A stretch of 64,000 bases of DNA from Cohnella terricola (GTDB lineage: Bacteria; Bacillota; Bacilli; Paenibacillales; Paenibacillaceae), in contig NZ_VNJJ01000006.1 of the NCBI RefSeq assembly GCF_007786475.1, positions 328,156 through 392,155 on the forward strand. Direction: 5' to 3'. The notes beneath the pieces were generated by a model. The model was given only the letters and a program-made list of their open reading frames with translations. It made no database searches and had not been told where the DNA came from. Both the position numbers and the translations under genes were made by a program. Position 1 is the stretch's first letter. Each line of letters starts with the position of its first letter. Below are positions 58,932 through 64,000 of this stretch, in pieces.

Positions 58932-61400
58932 ATGTCGGAAGAACAACGCTCCCAGCTTCGCGACCGCGATATCGGGGTTGAGATGCGGGAATCGTTCATG
59001 GATTACGCCATGAGCATTATTGTCAGCCGGGCATTGCCTGATGTTCGCGACGGCTTGAAACCGGTTCAAAGGCGTATTCTCTATGCCATGTCCGAATTGG
59101 GGATGGCCCCGGACAAGCCTTACAAGAAATCGGCTAGAATCGTCGGCGAAGTCATCGGTAAGTATCACCCGCATGGCGATTCCTCGATCTATGAAGCGAT
59201 GGTTCGCCAAGCGCAGGATTTCTCCCTTCGCTATATGCTGGTTGACGGTCATGGTAACTTCGGCTCGATCGACGGCGATTCGGCGGCAGCGATGCGGTAC
59301 ACGGAAGCAAGACTATCCAAGATTGCAATGGAATTGCTTCGCGACATCAACAAAGAAACGATCGACTACCAACCAAACTACGATGGCGAAGAAGTCGAGC
59401 CCGTCGTCTTGCCGGCGAGATTCCCGAATCTGCTGGTGAACGGAACAACCGGCATCGCGGTCGGTATGGCGACCAACATTCCTCCGCACAATCTGCGGGA
59501 AGTGATCGAAGGTACTCAGGCGCTTATTCGCGATCCGGAATTGACGCCATACGATTTGATGGAATACGTCAAAGGTCCGGATTTCCCAACGGCCGGATTA
59601 ATTCTAGGCCGAGTCGGCATTCGCCAAGCGTATGCGACGGGACGCGGATCGGTGACGATGCGTGCTCGGGCGACGATCGAGGAAAATAACGGCAAAGCCC
59701 GGATTCTCGTTCACGAGATTCCGTATCAGGTGAACAAAGCGAGACTCGTCGAGAAGATCGCCGAGCTCGTCCGTGAGAAGAAGATTGACGGCATTACCGA
59801 CCTGCGCGATGAATCGGACCGAAACGGTATGCGTATTGTCATCGAGCTTCGCCGCGATGTGACGCCAACGGTCGTGCTTAACAATCTGTATAAGCAGACC
59901 CAGATGCAGACAAGCTTCGGCGTGAACATGCTGGCGCTCGTGAACAACGAACCGAAGGTGCTCAACCTGAGGGACGTTCTGCATCACTATATTCAGCACC
60001 AAGTCGAAGTCATCCGCCGTCGTACAGAGTACGATCTGAAGAAAGCGGAAGCGCGCGCACATATTCTGGAAGGCTTGCGCATCGCGCTAGATCATCTGGA
60101 CGAAGTCATTGCGCTGATCCGCGCTTCCCGCACGACGGACGAAGCCCGCGAAGGATTGATCAGCCGGTTCGGCCTGTCGAACGATCAAGCGCAGGCTATT
60201 CTGGAGATGCGTCTGCAACGCCTTACCGGGTTGGAGCGCGAGAAGATCGAGCAGGAGTATGCTGAGTTGCAGCAGAAGATCGCCGAATACAAGGCGATCC
60301 TGGCGGACGAGCAACTCGTTCACGAGATCATCCACGAAGAACTCGAAGAGATCAAGCAGAAATTCGGGGACGATCGCCGTACGGAGATCACGGTCAGCGA
60401 CGAAGAGATTCTGGACGAAGACCTGATTCCGCGCGACGACGTCGTGGTCACGATGACGCATACCGGATATATCAAGCGGTTACCCGTGTCCACTTACCGC
60501 AGCCAGAAGCGTGGCGGCAGAGGGATTATGGGAATGGGGACGAAAGAAGACGATTTTATCGAAAATCTGTTTATTTCGAATACCCACCATTACCTGCTCT
60601 TCTTTACGAACAAGGGCCGCGTTTTCCGGATGAAAGCATACGAGATTCCGGATTTGAGCCGGACGGCGCGGGGCACGCCGATCATCAATTTAATTCAAAT
60701 CGAGCAAGGAGAGACGATCAACGCGGTTATTCCGGTCGAATCGTTCGAACCTAACCAGTTCCTCTTCTTCGCGACCCGTAACGGGATCGTCAAGAAGACT
60801 CCGCTCGACGATTACGCGAATATTCGCAAAGTCGGGCTCATCGCCATCTCCTTGCGCGAAGACGACGATTTGATCGGCGTTAAGCTGACCGATGGCAATC
60901 GCGAGATCGTAATGGGAACAAGCCAAGGCATGTCCATTCGCTTCTCCGAGGGTGATGTGCGCGCAATGGGACGTTCGGCGACGGGCGTGAAAGGTATTCA
61001 ATTGGACGATAATGACAAAGTCATCGACATGGATGTCGTCGAACCGGATCGCGACGTGCTGATTGTCACAGCCAAAGGCTACGGCAAACGGACCCCGGTA
61101 TCCGAGTACCGGATCCAGACCCGCGGCGGCAAAGGCATCAAAACGTTGAACGTCACGGACAAGAACGGCGCGATCGTTGGTCTGAAAGTCGTTCACGACG
61201 ATGAAGACCTCATGATTATGACGTCTTCCGGAACATTGATCCGTACGAGCATGTCCGGTATCAATACGATGGGACGGATCACTCAAGGTGTGAAGTTGAT
61301 CAATATCCGCGATGAAGATTCCGTTGCCACGGTAGCCCAGGCTCCGCGAAATGAAGATTCGGAATCTGAAGAGGCCGAAGGCGAAGAAGGAGACAGCTAA
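58932..61400 (+). CDS. gyrA: DNA gyrase subunit A
   Basis: 822 aa. Catalytic Tyr in [13 protein letters not shown], quinolone-region [18 protein letters not shown] with the usual Ser, GyrA box QKRGGRG in the C-terminal beta-pinwheel, and an acidic tail ([13 protein letters not shown]). GGAGG precedes the ATG. Confidence 0.98.
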   Translation: MSEEQRSQLRDRDIGVEMRESFMDYAMSIIVSRALPDVRDGLKPVQRRILYAMSELGMAPDKPYKKSARIVGEVIGKYHPHGDSSIYEAMVRQAQDFSLRYMLVDGHGNFGSIDGDSAAAMRYTEARLSKIAMELLRDINKETIDYQPNYDGEEVEPVVLPARFPNLLVNGTTGIAVGMATNIPPHNLREVIEGTQALIRDPELTPYDLMEYVKGPDFPTAGLILGRVGIRQAYATGRGSVTMRARATIEENNGKARILVHEIPYQVNKARLVEKIAELVREKKIDGITDLRDESDRNGMRIVIELRRDVTPTVVLNNLYKQTQMQTSFGVNMLALVNNEPKVLNLRDVLHHYIQHQVEVIRRRTEYDLKKAEARAHILEGLRIALDHLDEVIALIRASRTTDEAREGLISRFGLSNDQAQAILEMRLQRLTGLEREKIEQEYAELQQKIAEYKAILADEQLVHEIIHEELEEIKQKFGDDRRTEITVSDEEILDEDLIPRDDVVVTMTHTGYIKRLPVSTYRSQKRGGRGIMGMGTKEDDFIENLFISNTHHYLLFFTNKGRVFRMKAYEIPDLSRTARGTPIINLIQIEQGETINAVIPVESFEPNQFLFFATRNGIVKKTPLDDYANIRKVGLIAISLREDDDLIGVKLTDGNREIVMGTSQGMSIRFSEGDVRAMGRSATGVKGIQLDDNDKVIDMDVVEPDRDVLIVTAKGYGKRTPVSEYRIQTRGGKGIKTLNVTDKNGAIVGLKVVHDDEDLMIMTSSGTLIRTSMSGINTMGRITQGVKLINIRDEDSVATVAQAPRNEDSESEEAEGEEGDS

Positions 61401-61414
61401 TCAGCTGTCTCTTT
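61390..61414 (+). terminator. Possible terminator after gyrA
   Basis: Perfect GAGACAGCT-AATC-AGCTGTCTC hairpin overlapping the stop codon, followed by only TTTG. The next gene is 43 bases on, so read-through is likely. Confidence 0.5.
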
Positions 61415-61443
61415 GCTGCCAGGACCGTTAGGGGGGAAACCGC

Positions 61444-62523
61444 ATGCCGATTATCCCGGTAGCGCAGGTACAGATTGGCGATCGTCTGGGCAGCGATGTT
61501 CAGACCGCGTTAGGAAGCGTATTGCTGCAGCAAGGAAGAACGTTGTCGGATCGGGATATCGAGATTCTTCAAGCGTTCTTGATTCCTAGCTTAGATGTCA
61601 TTCGTCATGGACTTGAGGAGCAGAAGGCGGAAATGGCGGCGGAGGAAGTGGCGACCACGACGGAAGCCAAGCTGACGAATCTGCAGTTGGAGTTTCTGCA
61701 GATGGAGAAGCTTCTGACACGAATCTTGTCCATGGTCGGTTCGGGGCTCAAGATTCCCGTGCTGGATCTTCGCAATGGACTAAACGCATTAATCGGATGT
61801 ATGGAAGAGTATAATGTGCTGACTTTTATACCGCCTCCCGCAACGGGAACACCGGACGTTATGGTCCGAAACAGCGTTCTTTCCGCGATGACTTCTTACC
61901 AGCTGGCGAAGTGGAACAAGTTTCCCGAGAAAGATTGGTTGCAGATCGCCATGGCCGGATTACTTCACGACATCGGAAACGTGAAAGTGGACCCCGCGAT
62001 TCTGAACAAGCCATCGCGCTTGACGGCCGAGGAACTGCAGGAGATGCGGGAACATCCCTTATATGGATTTAAGCTGCTCGAAGGTGCCGCTTCTCTGAAT
62101 CAGGGCGTGTGGCTTGCGGCTTTGCAGCATCATGAGCGAATCGACGGCAGCGGATACCCAATGAAGGTGAAAGGGGAAAAAATTCATCCGTATGCGAAGA
62201 TCGTCGCGATCACCGATGTGTACCACGCGATGACCTCCAATCGCAATTATCGGAAAGCGGAATCGCCTTACCTGGTTCTGGAAGAGCTTCACTCCGGCTC
62301 TTTCGGCAAACTGGATCCTTTATATGTACAAACTTTTATCGAGAGAACGACCCAATTCCATAACGGCGTATTCGTTAAACTCAACGACGGCAGAGTTGGG
62401 GAGATCGTCTTTACAGATCGGAACCATCCGACGCGACCGATGATCTCGCTAAACGGACAGATCGTTAATCTGAGCCAGAACCGTCAGTTGTTCATTATCG
62501 AAGTGTTTGCGAGCGGATCTTGA
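61444..62523 (+). CDS. HD-GYP domain protein, probable cyclic-di-GMP phosphodiesterase
   Basis: 359 aa. N-terminal helical region (about 1-120), then an HD-GYP domain with LLHDIGNVKVD, HHERIDGSGYP and ITDVYHAMTSNR. All signature residues are present. The start is the ATG behind TAGGGGGGAAACC. It follows gyrA in the same direction, a common Paenibacillaceae arrangement. Confidence 0.92.
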   Translation: MPIIPVAQVQIGDRLGSDVQTALGSVLLQQGRTLSDRDIEILQAFLIPSLDVIRHGLEEQKAEMAAEEVATTTEAKLTNLQLEFLQMEKLLTRILSMVGSGLKIPVLDLRNGLNALIGCMEEYNVLTFIPPPATGTPDVMVRNSVLSAMTSYQLAKWNKFPEKDWLQIAMAGLLHDIGNVKVDPAILNKPSRLTAEELQEMREHPLYGFKLLEGAASLNQGVWLAALQHHERIDGSGYPMKVKGEKIHPYAKIVAITDVYHAMTSNRNYRKAESPYLVLEELHSGSFGKLDPLYVQTFIERTTQFHNGVFVKLNDGRVGEIVFTDRNHPTRPMISLNGQIVNLSQNRQLFIIEVFASGS

Positions 62524-62543
62524 TTTATATGTAAGTTGTAATG

Positions 62544-62567
62544 GGCTGCCCTTGGGCGGCCTTTTTT
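62544..62567 (+). terminator. Terminator of the HD-GYP gene
   Basis: GGCTGCC-CTTG-GGCGGCC type hairpin with one G-T pair, then six T. Confidence 0.88.
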
Positions 62568-62575
62568 CATATTAA

Positions 62576-62756
62576 CGATATAAATCATCGTTGCTAAGGA
62601 GATCAGTAGAGAAGATTGAGTAATTAGTGATCCAAATCATCGTACTTAGTGGGATGACGAGGTCAAAGGAGCAAGTTGCCGGCAAGTAACGATACAGAAC
62701 ATCGCTATTGCGAAGTCAAAACGGGCGAACAGATAGAATAATGATGTTATACATCG
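62576..62756. repeat. Cluster of four palindromic cores, same geometry as the other two
   Basis: 15-bp cores start at 62576, 62628, 62690 and 62742; spacings are 52, 62 and 52 bp. Cores: CGATA-TAAAT-CATCG, TGATC-CAAAT-CATCG, CGATA-CAGAA-CATCG, TGATG-TTATA-CATCG. It starts 9 bases after the HD-GYP terminator. The left arms are more decayed than in the 19904 array. Confidence 0.82.
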
Positions 62757-62906
62757 TTAATCGGGAGTTGAGTTCGTATAAACAAGGTTCGATCGTCATA
62801 TTGCTTTCCGGATAAGCGAAGGGATAAACTTGAGGATGCGAAACATCATTTATCTAGGTTAGATATACAATATTATCCGATGAGCATATTACTGGAGGTC
62901 AGCATA

Positions 62907-62954
62907 ATGAGCGACTACCGCAATCAATCGAGGCAGGTGATTCATCATGGGTGA
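62907..62954 (+). CDS. 15-codon upstream frame overlapping the MgtC-family gene
   Basis: MSDYRNQSRQVIHHG with an excellent GGAGG ribosome binding site 8 bases before its ATG. Its stop overlaps the start of the MgtC-family gene (8 bases shared), so ribosomes ending here could restart there. A leader peptide is inferred only from position and the ribosome binding site. Confidence 0.45.
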   Translation: MSDYRNQSRQVIHHG

Positions 62955-63672
62955 GGGAGTTTGGGCGATTTCATATTGGGAGCTTGCGCTCCGGGTCGTG
63001 TTTGCCATGGTGGCCGGGGGATTAGTTGGATTGGAGCGGGAATGGAGCAATCATGCGGCGGGCTTCAGAACGCACATCTTGGTTTGTTTAGGCTCGACAT
63101 CGATCATGCTCTTATCTATTTACGGTTTTTCCGCTTTCGCCGATGAAGCGAACGTCAGAATGGACCCGGCGCGGCTCGCGGCTCAGGTGATCAGCGGAAT
63201 CGGATTTCTCGGAGCCGGGGCGATTATGCGCAATGGCTTTACGATCTCCGGGCTTACGACCGCCGCTTCATTATGGGTCGTGGCCGCAATCGGGCTTTGC
63301 GTAGGTGCGGGTTTTTATTTCGTATCCTTTTTAACGACGTTTGTTGTTTTGTTTAGCTTATTTTTGTTGAATAGATGGGAGAAACGTTTTTTTAGCTTGA
63401 AGCGCAAACGAAGACTGGAGCTGAAAATAACTTGTCGAGCGGGTCAAGCGAATAAAATCGTGCGCCTAGTGGAAGAGGAAGGGGCGATCGTCACTGACAT
63501 CTCCATTGATAAGAAAGAAACGATCTCGAGCGACAATAACCAGCTTTCACCCGTTCAGATCAAATTCGTATTGAGGATCACGAACGAAGCGATGCTTATA
63601 TCGTTGGCAGATCATCTTGCCACGCACCCCGATATACTGTCGTTCAGGCAAGTGGTTTCTCATTCGACTTAA
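62947..63672 (+). CDS. MgtC/SapB family membrane protein
   Basis: 241 aa. Four to five membrane helices in the first 150 residues with MgtC signatures GGLVGLEREWSNHAAGFRTHILVCLGS and GFLGAGAIMR, then a soluble ACT-like domain. In pathogens MgtC acts in Mg2+/phosphate stress; here its role is unknown. A palindrome TATCTA-GGT-TAGATA (62851-62865) lies upstream. Confidence 0.9.
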   Translation: MGEGVWAISYWELALRVVFAMVAGGLVGLEREWSNHAAGFRTHILVCLGSTSIMLLSIYGFSAFADEANVRMDPARLAAQVISGIGFLGAGAIMRNGFTISGLTTAASLWVVAAIGLCVGAGFYFVSFLTTFVVLFSLFLLNRWEKRFFSLKRKRRLELKITCRAGQANKIVRLVEEEGAIVTDISIDKKETISSDNNQLSPVQIKFVLRITNEAMLISLADHLATHPDILSFRQVVSHST

Positions 63673-63734
63673 AGCGGTTTTAGCGGCCCCTCATGATTCC
63701 GTTTAATATAGCAAAATAAATTATAAAAAAAGGG

Positions 63735-63764
63735 TTGCAATTGCCTAGCCGCCTGTGCTATATT
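63735..63764 (+). promoter_or_regulatory. rRNA operon promoter
   Basis: TTGCAA (63735-63740) and TATATT (63759-63764) with 18 bases between; AT-rich DNA upstream could act as an UP element. Confidence 0.7.
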
Positions 63765-63808
63765 ATTTAAGTCGCCGTTAGCGCGGACGACGAAAACGAA
63801 ACACCGAT

Positions 63809-63826
63809 TGTTCTTTGAAAACTGAA
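63809..63826 (+). promoter_or_regulatory. boxA-type antitermination sequence in the rRNA leader
   Basis: TGTTCTTTGAAAACTGAAC, the common Firmicute pre-16S leader motif. Confidence 0.7.
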
Positions 63827-63884
63827 CATTGAGCGTAAGAAACAAAAGCAAGACCAGTTGTAAATCATGAGCCTTCTGGCTCTC

Positions 63885-64000
63885 TATTATGGAGAGTTTG
63901 ATCCTGGCTCAGGACGAACGCTGGCGGCGTGCCTAATACATGCAAGTCGAGCGGAGTTATTTAGGAGCTTGCTCCTGAATAACTTAGCGGCGGACGGGTG
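63885..64000 (+). rRNA. 16S ribosomal RNA, 5' end only
   Basis: GGAGAGTTTGATCCTGGCTC followed by the usual first helices to GCGGCGGACGGGTG; about 116 bases are in the window. The variable V1 region has a stem AGGAGCTTGCTCCT. Start placed by comparison with the Bacillus 5' end. Confidence 0.97.

Overview
The window is a stretch of about 64 kb around the chromosomal replication origin of a Gram-positive, spore-forming Firmicute. It is most likely a member of the Paenibacillaceae (Paenibacillus or Cohnella type). Supporting signs are the conserved order rpmH-dnaA-dnaN-rlbA-recF-remB-gyrB-gyrA, the set rnpA-yidC-khpB-mnmE-mnmG-rsmG-noc-parA-parB, the sporulation-linked genes yyaC and a YheC/D ATP-grasp protein, the walRKHIJ-htrA operon, and strong AGGAGG-type ribosome binding sites. 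No species can be named from this.

Layout. Left of the origin almost everything is on the minus strand; right of it everything except one gene is on the plus strand, as expected for replication co-orientation. Positions 1-7148 hold the cell-wall two-component operon walR-K-H-I-J and htrA (cut by the window edge). 7326-9762 hold a LysM/G5/M23 endopeptidase and an unrecognised membrane-anchored protein. 9845-15901 hold a Fur-box-controlled siderophore importer with its own AraC/substrate-binding fusion regulator. 16068-19852 hold a glycine betaine (OpuA) importer and a GbsR regulator. 20688-27233 hold purA (with a PurR operator), dnaB, rplI, gdpP, a DUF2232 membrane protein and a MazG-like protein. 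27386-33150 hold a degenerate amidohydrolase, a CBS protein, an LCP transferase and an ABC exporter. 33178-35378 hold a racemase-ligase pair whose key residues point to D-Ala-D-Ser synthesis. 35568-36768 hold the rpsF-ssb-rpsR operon with an S6:S18-type leader. 37134-44324 hold a candidate structured RNA, tRNA-Ser, small conserved genes, yyaC, a class V aminotransferase and parB/parA/noc. 44644-53040 hold parS sites, the mnmG/mnmE/yidC cluster and oriC. 53098-64000 hold dnaN to gyrA, an HD-GYP protein, an MgtC-family protein and the start of a 16S rRNA gene.

Most striking structure. Three intergenic regions (19904-20546, 37478-37659, 62576-62756) carry short palindromic cores of the form CGATG-N5-CATCG. 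They are placed with the same alternating spacing of 52 bp and 61-63 bp, although the sequence between cores is unrelated from locus to locus. Each cluster follows an intrinsic terminator. This fixed geometry is not explained by any gene and is the best candidate here for an undescribed element. The second most interesting point is the VanG-like ligase coupled to a racemase with the serine-racemase Asn signature.
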